This document shows positions 54,213 through 62,362 of a DNA stretch of 64,000 nucleotides, in pieces. The DNA lies in the NCBI RefSeq assembly GCF_900111515.1, contig NZ_FOHS01000001.1, forward strand, positions 565,419 through 629,418, given 5' to 3'. The notes below the pieces were generated by a model. It had not been told where the DNA came from, searched no databases, and saw nothing but the letters and a program-made list of their open reading frames with translations. Made by a program: the position numbers and the translations under genes. This DNA is from Hymenobacter actinosclerus (GTDB taxonomy: Bacteria; Bacteroidota; Bacteroidia; Cytophagales; Hymenobacteraceae). Position 1 is the stretch's first letter; each line of letters begins with the position of its first letter.

Positions 54213-54590
54213 ATGTCCGACGATACAATTCTGTATGTGGAGCTGAAAACCGGCTTCGACAACAATGGCCCGGCCTGGATTGGCCGCGGCCGTTTCTCAC
54301 GCACGGGTGGCACCCTCTACTTTCTGGGCCGGGTGCTGAAGAAAGCCCAATCGGCGGCCGGTAATTTTCTGGATGCTGCGTCTGGGGAGGCCTACTGGGT
54401 ATCCGGAGTGAAGCAGAACGAGCAAAACCGGCTGTTTGGCAACCAGCCCGTGGCGGTTGATGCGGCAGTGCTGGTCGGGTACCTGCAATTTATTGGTCGA
54501 AAGACGTTGCCCAAGGCGCACTATCGGGTAGTGGAAGTACTACCGACTTCAACAGCGTACAACCACCTTCAAGAGAACCAAACGCTTTAA
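54213..54590 (+). CDS. Conserved small protein, unknown function
   Basis: The 125-residue soluble protein begins SDDTILYVELKTGFDNNGPA and continues with WIGRGRFSRTGGTLYFLGRV. I know similar sequences from Bacteroidota as uncharacterised proteins. It has no signal peptide or cysteines. A TATCTTAT box lies just before it, close to TAnnTTTG, so it may have a very short leader. It sits between two L,D-transpeptidase-like genes. Confidence 0.8.
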   Translation: MSDDTILYVELKTGFDNNGPAWIGRGRFSRTGGTLYFLGRVLKKAQSAAGNFLDAASGEAYWVSGVKQNEQNRLFGNQPVAVDAAVLVGYLQFIGRKTLPKAHYRVVEVLPTSTAYNHLQENQTL

Positions 54591-54824
54591 GTGCCTCGCG
54601 GCCCAATAGCCGGCGGCGCAGGGCTGAGAGCAGGGGAAACGTTGGGGAAGTGAAATATTGGGGAGGAATTAATCGGCCAAACGCTATGTTATAACCGTAC
54701 CGCGCCCGACTGCGCAACTTTCAGGCGTCCGGGTTTGGGGCGGCTACGTATACGCTCTTTAGCTGGCTTTTCGCGCGGCGATGCCCTTTTCTGCAACCGA
54801 ATCCTGCAACTGAAACGAACTGTG

Positions 54825-55658
54825 ATGATGGAAAATATAAGTGTAGTTCGCCGGCAGCGGCTTAAGCTGAAGTCGCGCCGGATGGTCCGTCGGGTTTTGC
54901 CCTTCGTGGCCGCATTGTTTATGGCTACCCCCATGGCCGCACCGGTTACGCGTTCCAAGGCCGCGGCTACCAATCCTAAAACGCACCTGCCCAAAGTAGC
55001 AGTTTCCAAAGCCACCCTGTTCGACCAGAAGGTGCGCGACCTGTACCGCGACTTGCAGGTAGAGCAGCAAGGCCTGACGTTTGAAGTGTTCGAGAAGGCC
55101 ATGACCGGCTACCTCAACCTCGAAGAAGCCGGCAAGGTGAGCGATAAGCAGCTGCTTACCGTGGTTGATTTCAGCCTGCCCTCCACCCAAAAGCGCCTGT
55201 GGGTGCTCGATCTGGGAAGCAAGCAGGTGAAGTTCCATACGCTGGTGGCGCACGGCCGCAACTCGGGCGAAAACATGGCCACGACCTTTTCCAACGAGAA
55301 CGAATCGAACAAAAGCAGCCTGGGTTTCTACGTAACCGAAGGCGAGTACGTGGGCAAGCACGGCCGCTCGTTGAAGCTGGCCGGGGTCGATGAGGGTTAT
55401 AACACCAATGCCCTGATGCGCTCCGTGGTGATGCACGGCGCCGACTACGTGAGCGAGGAGTTCATCCGCCAGAACGGCCGCCTGGGCCGTAGCCTCGGCT
55501 GCCCGGCCCTGCCCATGGACCAGAAGGACGCTATTATCGAGGCCGTGGGCGGGCAGACGGCCATGTTTATCAATGGTCCCGATAGCCGCTATTCCTCCAA
55601 GTACCTCAACCAGGATGTGGCCATGAGCACCCTGCTCGACAACAGCCAGATGATTTAA
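54825..55658 (+). CDS. Murein L,D-transpeptidase-family protein, second copy
   Basis: From the first of two adjacent ATGs the product is 277 residues. A basic start (VVRRQRLKLKSRRMVRRVLP) and hydrophobic stretch (about 31-48) form a signal sequence or anchor, without a lipobox. The catalytic-family domain has SVVMHGADYVSEEF and GRSLGCPALP with Cys226, matching the paralogue at 53339, and QKRLWVLDLGSKQV aligns with the earlier copy. The difference in export signal suggests the two act at different sites. A bidirectional terminator follows. Confidence 0.88.
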   Translation: MMENISVVRRQRLKLKSRRMVRRVLPFVAALFMATPMAAPVTRSKAAATNPKTHLPKVAVSKATLFDQKVRDLYRDLQVEQQGLTFEVFEKAMTGYLNLEEAGKVSDKQLLTVVDFSLPSTQKRLWVLDLGSKQVKFHTLVAHGRNSGENMATTFSNENESNKSSLGFYVTEGEYVGKHGRSLKLAGVDEGYNTNALMRSVVMHGADYVSEEFIRQNGRLGRSLGCPALPMDQKDAIIEAVGGQTAMFINGPDSRYSSKYLNQDVAMSTLLDNSQMI

Positions 55659-55683
55659 GGCCGCTGCCCGTTAAACAGCACCC

Positions 55684-55725
55684 AAAGCAAAAGCGCCCCT
55701 TCGCAAGGAGGGGCGCTTTTGCTTT
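55684..55725. terminator. Bidirectional terminator
   Basis: A perfect 17-bp stem (AAAGCAAAAGCGCCCCT with its complement at 55709-55725) and 8-base loop, with A runs on one side and T runs on the other, separates the convergent transpeptidase and aminotransferase genes. Confidence 0.9.
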
Positions 55726-55731
55726 TCCGGG

Positions 55732-56928
55732 CTACTCCTGCCGACCCGGGTACTGTTTAAGGGCCGCTGCCAGGCAATCCATGGACCGGTTGATGATATC
55801 CTGATGCACGACGTAGGCCAGGCGCAGCTGCTGGCGGCCGAGCTCCGCGGTGGCGTAGAAGCCGGCCGCGGGCGAAACCAGCAGCGTTTCGCCGCGCAGC
55901 TCGAACTCCTCCAGCAGCCAGCGGGCGAAGCGGGCTGCATCATCGACGGGCAGCTGGCAGAGCACGTAGAAGGCGCCACCCGGGCGCGGACACTGCACAC
56001 CGGGCATGGCCTGTAGGCGCGCCACCATCAGGTCGCGGCGGGCCTGGTACTCGGCCTGGGTGTGGGCGAAGTAGTCGGTGGGCAGCTCGGCGGCGGCCTG
56101 GGCCAGCAGTTGCCCCAGGCCGGGCGGGCATACCCGTAGCTGCGCCAGCTTGAACACCGCCTCGCGCAGGGTCTGGTTCTTGGTTACCAGCGCTCCGATA
56201 CGGGCCCCGCAGGCGCTGTAGCGCTTGGAAATGGTGTCGAGCAGCACCACGTGTTGCTCCGCGCCCGGCAGCTCCAGGGCACTCACGAAGGGCGCGTCGT
56301 AGCAGAACTCGCGGTAGGCTTCGTCGGCCAGCAGGTAGAGGTTGTGGCGCAGGCACAGGTCGCGCAGCTGCTCCAGCTCGGTGCGCGAGTACACGTAGCC
56401 GGTGGGGTTGTTGGGGTTGCAGAGGAGGATGGCGCGGGTGCGGGCCGTGATTTTAGCCTCGAAATCGGCTATCGGTGGCAGGGCAAACTCGTTTTCCAGG
56501 TAAGAAGAAACGGGCACCAGCCGGGTGTCGGTGGCAATGGCAAAGCCCTGGTAGGGGCCGTAGAAGGGCTCGGGCACGATAAACTCGTCGTCCGGATTCA
56601 GGCAGGCCAGCAGCGCGAACATGATGGCCTCGCTGCCCCCGGTGGTTACAATGATGTCGTCGGCCGTTACGGCCAGGCCCTGCTGCTGGTAATAGTCGGC
56701 CAGCACGCGGCGGTAGGAGTCGAGGCCGGCGGTGGGGCCGTAGTCGAGCACCCGGATATCGGCCTGCTGCACGGCGGCCAGCATTTGCGGGGGCGTTTCG
56801 ATGTCGGGCTGGCCGATGTTGAGCGGGTGCACCACGAGGCCCCGGCGGCGGGCGGCCTCGGCGTAGGGGGTAAGCTGGCGGTAGGGCGAGGGCGGCAGCA
56901 GTTGGCCGCGCTCCGAGACGTGGAGCAT
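55732..56928 (-). CDS. Class I/II pyridoxal-phosphate aminotransferase
   Basis: The 398-residue protein is a fold-type I aminotransferase. TTGGSEAIMFALL (about 95-107) binds the cofactor phosphate, NPNNPTGYVYS marks the Asn site, ADEAYREF holds the Asp and Tyr, and DTISKRYSACGARIG has the cofactor lysine K235. The start LHVSERGQLLPPSPYRQLTP, then LNIGQPDIETP, is typical of a Bacteroidota aspartate-aminotransferase-like group, but the amino acid substrate cannot be told. A TACCTTG box (minus strand, 56967-56973) lies 38 bases before the start. Confidence 0.93.
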   Translation of the reverse strand: MLHVSERGQLLPPSPYRQLTPYAEAARRRGLVVHPLNIGQPDIETPPQMLAAVQQADIRVLDYGPTAGLDSYRRVLADYYQQQGLAVTADDIIVTTGGSEAIMFALLACLNPDDEFIVPEPFYGPYQGFAIATDTRLVPVSSYLENEFALPPIADFEAKITARTRAILLCNPNNPTGYVYSRTELEQLRDLCLRHNLYLLADEAYREFCYDAPFVSALELPGAEQHVVLLDTISKRYSACGARIGALVTKNQTLREAVFKLAQLRVCPPGLGQLLAQAAAELPTDYFAHTQAEYQARRDLMVARLQAMPGVQCPRPGGAFYVLCQLPVDDAARFARWLLEEFELRGETLLVSPAAGFYATAELGRQQLRLAYVVHQDIINRSMDCLAAALKQYPGRQE

Positions 56929-57018
56929 GAAGCGAGCAGAAAAAGACCGAAAAATGAATGCCCCCGCAAGGTAACAGCCAGCCGGTCAGATGGAAGCCCC
57001 GGGCGTATCTTTCAGCTC

Positions 57019-57709
57019 ATGGAAAACCATCTGCCCCGGCCGTTGCCCGCCACCAGCCGGATGCCAGCAGCTGCTACTCGATTGCCTGAAGAGTGGCCGG
57101 TACGTGCTTAGCCCAGCCGATAAGCAGGGCAACCGGCCCAGGTTGCAAGCCAGAACTAGAAGTTAGTTCCCCTCCTTGGAAAGGAGGGGCTGGGGGTGGT
57201 TGATAATCGTTGAACAAGGTCTAGAAACTGGTTAACCCAAGTTGTGGACTAGAGCTAGTAATTAGCTCCCCTCCTTGGGGGTGGTTGATGCTGCTTGAAC
57301 GATAACTAAAGCTAGTTTCTGGTTGCCGTTCAATGGCAATCAACCACCCCCAGCCCCTCCTTTCCAAGGAGGGGAGCTAATTACTAGCTCTAATTTTAAT
57401 ACTCTGCAACTTGGGTTAGTTATAGTAACCGTGCCGCCAGCGTCAACCACCCCAGCCCCTCCTTTCCAAGGAGGGGAGCTAATTTCTAGTTCTGGCTTGC
57501 ACCTGCTGGCCCACCTAGCGCAGCCGCTGCGAGCAAAGCCGGAAATAACGAACGGCCAGGCCCGCTGGCGCTACGACCTCACCGAAGCCGAGCTGCTGGA
57601 ACAGTGGCACCTGCAACCGGGCCGGCTGGGGCCCTTCGGCGAGGCGCAGCGGCGCCTTATGGCCGGCATACTGGCCGGGTTTGCCGCCCTGGGGCCAGTA
57701 GCTGGCTAA
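57019..57709 (+). pseudogene. Probable gene interrupted by a palindromic element
   Basis: An ATG at 57019 (MENHLPRPLPATS) follows a TATCTTTC box. In the next frame codons at about 57059-57140 read QQLLLDCLKSGRYVLSPADK and are coding-like. The nested palindrome 57145-57500 then intervenes. After it an open frame continues HLLAHLAQPLRAKPEITNGQ, then ARWRYDLTEAELLEQWHLQP, ending at 57709. I infer one small gene broken by insertion, possibly with a frameshift. The downstream 70 residues may still be translated through the repeat (reading PPPAPPFQGGEL). It overlaps the GH16 stop by four bases. Confidence 0.4.
57145..57500 (+). repeat. Nested palindromic element with three CCCCTCCTTGG hairpins
   Basis: The outer ends are inverted copies: GCAAGCCAGAACTAGAAGTT at 57145 and its near complement ending at 57500. 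Inside are hairpins of CCCCTCCTTGGAAAGGAGGG type at about 57169-57190, 57347-57376 and 57449-57478, with a truncated unit near 57269. Each is linked to GGGGTGGTTGA and TTAGCTCCC. At least two copies seem to have inserted in one another or recombined. Confidence 0.8.
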
Positions 57710-58584
57710 GGCTGGCCCCGGAATTTGTAGACTTTGATATAATCCACCACCAGGCTGCTGTAGGGCCCATCGGGGCCAACGGGCCAGGTGGCTGCGTTGG
57801 CGTAGGATAGCACGGCCTGATTGACGATGACGGTAGCCGGAGCCGGGAAGGTTGGCAGGCGGCTGGCCGGTACCGTACGCTGCCAGCGCCGGTCGAAGTA
57901 AAAGCTTACCTCGGTAGGCGTCCAGACGGCTGAGAAAACATGGAAGTCGGTGCTCAGATCCTGCCAGGCCGGCAGCTGCTCGCTGCCCTGGTCAAAACGG
58001 GCCGGTGAGTTGCGGTTGTCATGCACGTTGTTGGAGTACGACCGGCCGGCGTCGCCCTCGAACACGTCGATTTCGGTGGGGCCGCTGTAGAGCCAGAAGG
58101 CCGGCCAGGTGCCCGCCCCGCCCCCAAACCGGCAGCGAATCTCGAACAGGCCGTACTGAAAACCCTGGTTGCCGGGCCACCGGGCCGTGTCGCCGAGGGC
58201 CGGGTTGGCCCCGAAGCCGGGTTTCAGGCTCAGCCAGCCCGACTCGAAGTGCAGCTGCTTGAGCGTGTCGCGGCCATCTACCTGGAAAGCGTAGGTGCGC
58301 GGCGCGGGCAGCGGGCGGGCCGTGAGGTAGGCGTAGCCGTCGCGCAACGACACGGCGGCCTGGTCGTAGTACTGGTCTTCGTAGCGGTTGCCCACGAGCG
58401 TAGGCGCCCCGTCGGGCGAGAATTGCCAGGGCGAGCGGGCGGCCATGTCGGCCACGTCGCGGTAGGTGTCGAAGTCTTCGAGAAACACCAGCTGCCACTT
58501 GTTGTAGCGCAGGCGGCGCTGGGCCTCGGCCGTCGGGCCGGGCAACAGCAGCAGGAAAGCAAGCAACAGCAGCAGAAGGCGCAT
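57706..58584 (-). CDS. Glycoside hydrolase family 16 protein
   Basis: The start at 58584 gives 292 residues with a signal peptide (about 1-22, ending AEAQ). The family 16 catalytic motif ExDxxE is EIDVFE at 171-176, preceded by GTWPAFWLYSGPT. The region WKVQ-like start (NKWQLVFLEDFDTY) and the end VDYIKVYKF fit family 16 (laminarinase, agarase or related beta-glucanases and galactanases). The exact glycan is not clear. The longer reading upstream adds an unconserved Pro-rich stretch. A DUF202 gene lies 44 bases upstream. Confidence 0.9.
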   Translation of the reverse strand: MRLLLLLLAFLLLLPGPTAEAQRRLRYNKWQLVFLEDFDTYRDVADMAARSPWQFSPDGAPTLVGNRYEDQYYDQAAVSLRDGYAYLTARPLPAPRTYAFQVDGRDTLKQLHFESGWLSLKPGFGANPALGDTARWPGNQGFQYGLFEIRCRFGGGAGTWPAFWLYSGPTEIDVFEGDAGRSYSNNVHDNRNSPARFDQGSEQLPAWQDLSTDFHVFSAVWTPTEVSFYFDRRWQRTVPASRLPTFPAPATVIVNQAVLSYANAATWPVGPDGPYSSLVVDYIKVYKFRGQP

Positions 58585-58628
58585 GCAGGAACAGGAGGGA
58601 GGAGGCTGGGAAAAAGCAAGCCGGGCAA

Positions 58629-58946
58629 CTACCGGGCCGTGCTGCGGCGGGCGGCCTGCCGCACATGCTCCTCGATGTGGCGGGAGCGGCGCTGGCAGCG
58701 CCACCAGCCCAGCCCGATGGTGAGCAGGCCCGTGGGGATGAGCAGGGCCCCGACCACGATGTAGATATCGTCGCGGAAGAAATTGATGAGCGAGAAGCCG
58801 GCCACCACCAGGGCAATGCCGCTGCGCACGTAGGCCAGCAGGGTGCGCTCGTTGGCCAAATGGGTACGGTCGATGGCCAGCTGGTCGCTCAGCGACAGGT
58901 GCCGGACATCGGGTTCAGACTCGGGCATGAAAGGAAAATCGGGCAT
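58629..58946 (-). CDS. DUF202 membrane protein
   Basis: The 105-residue protein has the DUF202 start (LAIDRTHLANERTLLAYVRS) and two membrane segments at about 42-60 and 65-82, then a basic tail. Some relatives belong to membrane stress or transporter-chaperone functions, but no firm role is known. A shorter start at MPESEPD is possible. It is divergent from the MscS gene across 111 bases. Confidence 0.88.
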   Translation of the reverse strand: MPDFPFMPESEPDVRHLSLSDQLAIDRTHLANERTLLAYVRSGIALVVAGFSLINFFRDDIYIVVGALLIPTGLLTIGLGWWRCQRRSRHIEEHVRQAARRSTAR

Positions 58947-59057
58947 GGGTCTTCTTACGCAGCCCGACAGTATTTGGGCCGGGCAACAACTATTGTTGGG
59001 GTATTTACGTGTTTTAGCACGACGGCTACGCGCCTATTTTCTTCTCTTACTACCTGT

Positions 59058-60104
59058 ATGGATTTTTCGGTTACCTGGCAGAAGCTCAATAGCATGGGCA
59101 TCACCTTCATGGCCATGCTGCCTAATTTATTGATCGGGCTGGTGGTGCTGGCCGTTTTCACTTTCATTGCCCGGGGCGTGCGCTCGGGCGTGGAGCGCCT
59201 CACCGCCAGCCGCCACCAAAGCCAGAGCCTGGCGCTGCTGCTCAGCCGGCTCGCCTACGTGTTCGTGCTGTTGCTGGGCGTGCTGGTGATGTTTACGGTG
59301 ATGATTCCCAGCTTCACGCCGGCCAGCCTGATCAGCGCGCTGGGCATCGGGGGCGTGGCCATCGGCTTTGCCTTCAAGGATATCTTCCAGAACTTCCTGG
59401 CCGGCATGCTGCTGCTGCTCACCGAGCCGTTCCGCATCAACGACCAGATCAAGTACAAGGACTTCGAGGGCACCGTCGAAACCATCCAGACCCGGGCCAC
59501 CACCATCAAAACCTACGACGGCCGCCGCGTGGTCATTCCCAACGCCGAGCTGTTCATCAACGCCGTAACGGTGAATACGGCCTACGACATGCGTCGGCTG
59601 GAGTACGATTTCGGCATCGGCTACGGCGACAACATTGCCCACGCCCGGCAGGTGATGCTGGCCGCGGCCCTGTCGGTGGAAGGCGTGCTCTCCGACCCGG
59701 CGCCCGAGGCGCTGGTGGTGGAAATCGGGGAGAGTACCATTGATATCCGGCTGCGCTGGTGGATAAACCCGCCCCGCCGCGCCGCTTACATGCAGTCGAA
59801 AGACCAGGTGCTGGAAGCCGTGAAAAACGCCCTCACCGAAGCCGGCATCGACCAGCCCTTCCCCACGCAAGTGGTGCTGTGGCACGACCAGACCGAGGAA
59901 ACCGACGGCAACCGCAAAACCCAGCGCGAAGGCTGGCCCGCCGGCCCCGGCCAGGTGCCCCGCTCGATGATCGAAGTGCGCGAGGAGCGCCGCGAGCAGC
60001 AGAAGAAGCTGCTGGCCGAGCAGCAGGCCGCCGCCCCGGCCCCGGCCGCCGCCACCGGGCCGCAACCCCAGCCCCGGCAGCCGCAACCCGATACGGCCGG
60101 GTAA
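59058..60104 (+). CDS. MscS-family mechanosensitive channel
   Basis: The 348-residue protein has three membrane segments (about 19-38, 60-82 and the pore helix 91-120 with SALGIGGVAIGFAFKDIFQN). The beta domain follows (VETIQTRATTIKTYDGRRVV and IPNAELFINAVTVN) and a cytoplasmic vestibule. The last 55 residues are a charged coiled stretch and an Ala/Pro/Gln tail. Such channels open under membrane tension to release solutes. The ATG at 59058 precedes a normal N-terminus. Confidence 0.93.
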   Translation: MDFSVTWQKLNSMGITFMAMLPNLLIGLVVLAVFTFIARGVRSGVERLTASRHQSQSLALLLSRLAYVFVLLLGVLVMFTVMIPSFTPASLISALGIGGVAIGFAFKDIFQNFLAGMLLLLTEPFRINDQIKYKDFEGTVETIQTRATTIKTYDGRRVVIPNAELFINAVTVNTAYDMRRLEYDFGIGYGDNIAHARQVMLAAALSVEGVLSDPAPEALVVEIGESTIDIRLRWWINPPRRAAYMQSKDQVLEAVKNALTEAGIDQPFPTQVVLWHDQTEETDGNRKTQREGWPAGPGQVPRSMIEVREERREQQKKLLAEQQAAAPAPAAATGPQPQPRQPQPDTAG

Positions 60105-60207
60105 GTAGCTAGCGCAACTACTGCCATATCTTCACCTCGTTTCTCAAACGCATCCGTCACGAACGGAAGAAGCAGCCGCCCCCCGCGTAGTTAGCTGGCT
60201 TGGTAGA

Positions 60208-60248
60208 AAACACAAACAGAGCACCCACCGGGTGCCCTGTTTGTGTTT
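60208..60248 (+). terminator. Terminator after the MscS gene
   Basis: AAACACAAACAGAGCACCC (60208-60226) pairs with GGGTGCCCTGTTTGTGTTT (60230-60248), with one mismatch. It works in either direction. Confidence 0.8.
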
Positions 60249-60465
60249 GGATCAATTTAAACCGGCTTGCCCTATCTTGGGGCTACTCGCACGGTTGTCG
60301 CCCCGCCAGCGCGTCGTCTGTAACAAGACGAAGCCCCGGCAGCGGGAACTACCGGGGCTTCAGGAAGTGGGTGAATAGCGCACCCTCAACCTAACCTTTA
60401 TGGGTAAACGTGCGAAGGTGGGACAGGTTAGCAGAGCCAATTGGTTTCGCCTTCGCATCGGCAAC
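60246..60465 (+). ncRNA. Possible structured RNA of unknown type
   Basis: After the MscS terminator there is a weak promoter (TTTG 60246-60249 and TATCTTGG 60273-60280, 23 bases apart). Then come consecutive hairpins: GGGGC/GCCCC at 60278-60304, TCGTCT/AGACGA at 60314-60331, GAAGCCCCGG/CCGGGGCTTC at 60330-60361, GGGTG/CACCC at 60369-60385, and GCGAAGG/CCTTCGC from about 60412 to 60456. It does not match tmRNA, RNase P, SRP or 6S as I know them, and the strand is uncertain. Together with the terminator this accounts for the 378-base gap. Confidence 0.3.
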
Positions 60466-60482
60466 GGAGCCAACAGTCATTG

Positions 60483-60734
60483 CTAGCTGCCGCCCGCCAG
60501 CAGCCCGGCCACGCTCAAATCCTCGTCCAACTCATCCCAGTGCAGCCCGCGCCCGCCGGCCCCGAGTTGCACCTGCTGGCGCTGCTCGGGCCGGGCAGCC
60601 AGCAGCCGCGGAAACCACAGCAGCGGTACGCTTACCACGCGGCCATCGGTAAGCTGCACGTGCATGGTGCTATCGTCGAACGTAACGACCTGGGCCAGCG
60701 CCGTAGTGGAGCGGTAGGAGCGAGGGGCTGTCAT
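60483..60734 (-). CDS. DUF2442 protein
   Basis: The 83-residue protein has the DUF2442 pattern: a short beta stretch (VVTFDDSTMHVQLTDGRVVS), VPLLWFPRLLAA, and the end GRGLHWDELDEDLSVAGLLA. Family members are often next to toxin-antitoxin-like genes. Its ATG is one base after the VapC-like stop, so the three genes likely form an operon. Confidence 0.9.
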   Translation of the reverse strand: MTAPRSYRSTTALAQVVTFDDSTMHVQLTDGRVVSVPLLWFPRLLAARPEQRQQVQLGAGGRGLHWDELDEDLSVAGLLAGGS

Positions 60735-60735
60735 T

Positions 60736-61140
60736 TTATTTGGTCCAGTTCACCAATTCCAACCCTTCAATTCGCTCGAAATGCGCGGTGTTGTTGGTGG
60801 CGAGCTGCATCCCATTTGCCATAGCTACTCCAGCAATAAGCGTATCAGTATGCCCGATTGGCCGGCCGGTTTGACGTAAGTCGGCAAAAATTCGAGCCGA
60901 TATTTCTACTGATTCGAGGGTAAGCGGTAGAATCTGATGCAATGCGGTGAATTTTTCGAATACTATCAGTCTTCTTCGGGCGTCCCGATAGTATAAGCCA
61001 TTCAACACTTCGTAATGCGTAATTATACTAATCGATAGTTGCCGAAATTCCTGTATGTATTTTTCAGCATACAGCACTGTAGTTGACTCGTTGTTCAAAT
61101 AGTGGGATAACACGTCGGTGTCCAGCAGGATGGGTTTCAT
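60736..61140 (-). CDS. PIN-domain toxin, VapC type
   Basis: The 134-residue PIN ribonuclease-like protein has the acidic residues of the family: D7 in LLDTDVLS, E44 in HYEVLNG and D99 in GHTDTLIAG, with the TNNTAHF motif at 115-121. Such toxins cut tRNA or rRNA when free. Its start overlaps the antitoxin stop by four bases. Confidence 0.92.
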   Translation of the reverse strand: MKPILLDTDVLSHYLNNESTTVLYAEKYIQEFRQLSISIITHYEVLNGLYYRDARRRLIVFEKFTALHQILPLTLESVEISARIFADLRQTGRPIGHTDTLIAGVAMANGMQLATNNTAHFERIEGLELVNWTK

Positions 61141-61385
61141 AGCTCGGGCTCTGGACGATTGAATAACTCCTGACGCGTCTGCTTCAAGTCAGCATCAAAA
61201 GCGGCTCGCTCCTCTTCCGGCCAAGCAGAAAATTCAGCAATTAATGCCCGGCTTTGTCGGATAATGTCTTCATTTTGAGCCGGACGGCTAGCTGCCATTT
61301 CGTGAATTATCTGGTAGGCTTCTTCAAGGCGGCCAACAGGTACCTTATGCAACTCTCGTACAATGGTTTCGATGCTGATAGTCAT
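61137..61385 (-). CDS. Antitoxin partner of the VapC-type toxin
   Basis: The 82-residue acidic protein (SIETIVRELHKVPVGRLEEA, then a helical and charged end with PEEERAAFDADLKQTRQELF) lies directly before the PIN toxin, with stop and start overlapping as ATGA. Position and size define it as the antitoxin; the N-terminus may be the dimer or DNA-binding part. It is likely to repress its own operon. Confidence 0.85.
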   Translation of the reverse strand: MTISIETIVRELHKVPVGRLEEAYQIIHEMAASRPAQNEDIIRQSRALIAEFSAWPEEERAAFDADLKQTRQELFNRPEPEL

Positions 61386-61523
61386 GGCAGGAGATTTAAG
61401 TTGTGAAGAGTGTCATGAAGAGATTGAGAATAAAAATTATATAAATTATTCTATTAGCAGCGTCAACAATTTTCTGAATCAGCTCCGGATTACCTGCATT
61501 TTTGAAATAAAAAAAGGATATTA

Positions 61524-62345
61524 TTATTTTATGGGTTTAGAATAAAGCTTTACAAATGGAGCTAGTAAGTTTTTGACTCCTACATCTTCAAAATCTATAA
61601 TAATTTTAATTTGTCCCATAATTCCTTCTAAGTTGGTTATAACACCTTTGCCAAATTTCGGATGATAAACGGTTGAGCCAATCTTTGCTACTGAACCGTC
61701 ATGAAGGTCAACAGTGTGAGATGAGAGCTCTTCGTCGTTAATAAAAACACGAGGATTAGAATGTTTCATATTTGATTCAATATTATTGATCTTGCTGTTT
61801 ATATTATTGAGGCTCTCAATTATCATACTCATCTCTGGAGATAAATTAATAGGTTCTGATATTGTTGCTTTTGTTACACTAAGAAGAGCAATAATAGAAT
61901 TATCTTTTAAGTTTTTTTGCTCAAAAGTCACAACTAATGCTTCCGCTATTTGCTCGATAGCAGAATTGACTTCATCAATTCTCATAGTGTGTTTATATTC
62001 TATATCTCTAAAGCCTTGAATGTCAAATATTCTACTCGTCACCTCATCCTTAATTAGGGTAACAGGCAAATCAAAAGCTTGTCTAATTCCTAATTCATAT
62101 AGAACATTAGGGTTTCTAGAGCTTAAATCACATAGAGCTAAATCACAAGTAACTATTTTGTGCAATAAGTCAACAACAATTATATTAGTTTTTTGTACAT
62201 CATCAGCTCTTATAGGATTGAAACCAGCTTTAATGCAAGCAGGCTTAATTAAAAAGTCATAAGCTCTCTTGAAGTGCCCTGGCTGATGATCATCATTATC
62301 AGCAATTGGCATTATTATAAAACAGTTTCTTTCTATCTTGCTCAT
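61524..62345 (-). CDS. TIR/deoxyribosyltransferase-like protein with UvrD-type Tudor tail
   Basis: The 273-residue protein has an N-terminal nucleotide-binding-like domain: CFIIMPIADNDD at 8-19 and CDLALCDLSSRNPNVLYELG at 68-86. E84 is placed like the catalytic Glu of TIR and 2'-deoxyribosyltransferase folds. A helical linker follows (170-195, coiled-coil-like). The C-terminal part (about 221-267: KIGSTVYHPKFGKGVITNLE to DFEDVGVKNLLAPF) resembles the Tudor domain at the end of UvrD/PcrA helicases. The gene is strongly AT-rich, unlike all its neighbours, with ATA, TTA and AGA codons, indicating transfer. Relatives of the N-domain act in phage defence by NAD cleavage; that is inferred here. Confidence 0.8.
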   Translation of the reverse strand: MSKIERNCFIIMPIADNDDHQPGHFKRAYDFLIKPACIKAGFNPIRADDVQKTNIIVVDLLHKIVTCDLALCDLSSRNPNVLYELGIRQAFDLPVTLIKDEVTSRIFDIQGFRDIEYKHTMRIDEVNSAIEQIAEALVVTFEQKNLKDNSIIALLSVTKATISEPINLSPEMSMIIESLNNINSKINNIESNMKHSNPRVFINDEELSSHTVDLHDGSVAKIGSTVYHPKFGKGVITNLEGIMGQIKIIIDFEDVGVKNLLAPFVKLYSKPIK

Positions 62346-62362
62346 TTTGAAGTATTATATAA

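Noticed and set aside
60246..60465. tmRNA, RNase P RNA, SRP RNA or 6S RNA
   Set aside because: None of their conserved core sequences could be recognised, so only an unspecific structured RNA is listed.
61363..61545. 60-codon plus-strand frame starting in the antitoxin gene
   Set aside because: It overlaps two minus-strand genes, lies in AT-rich spacer DNA and has no recognisable features.
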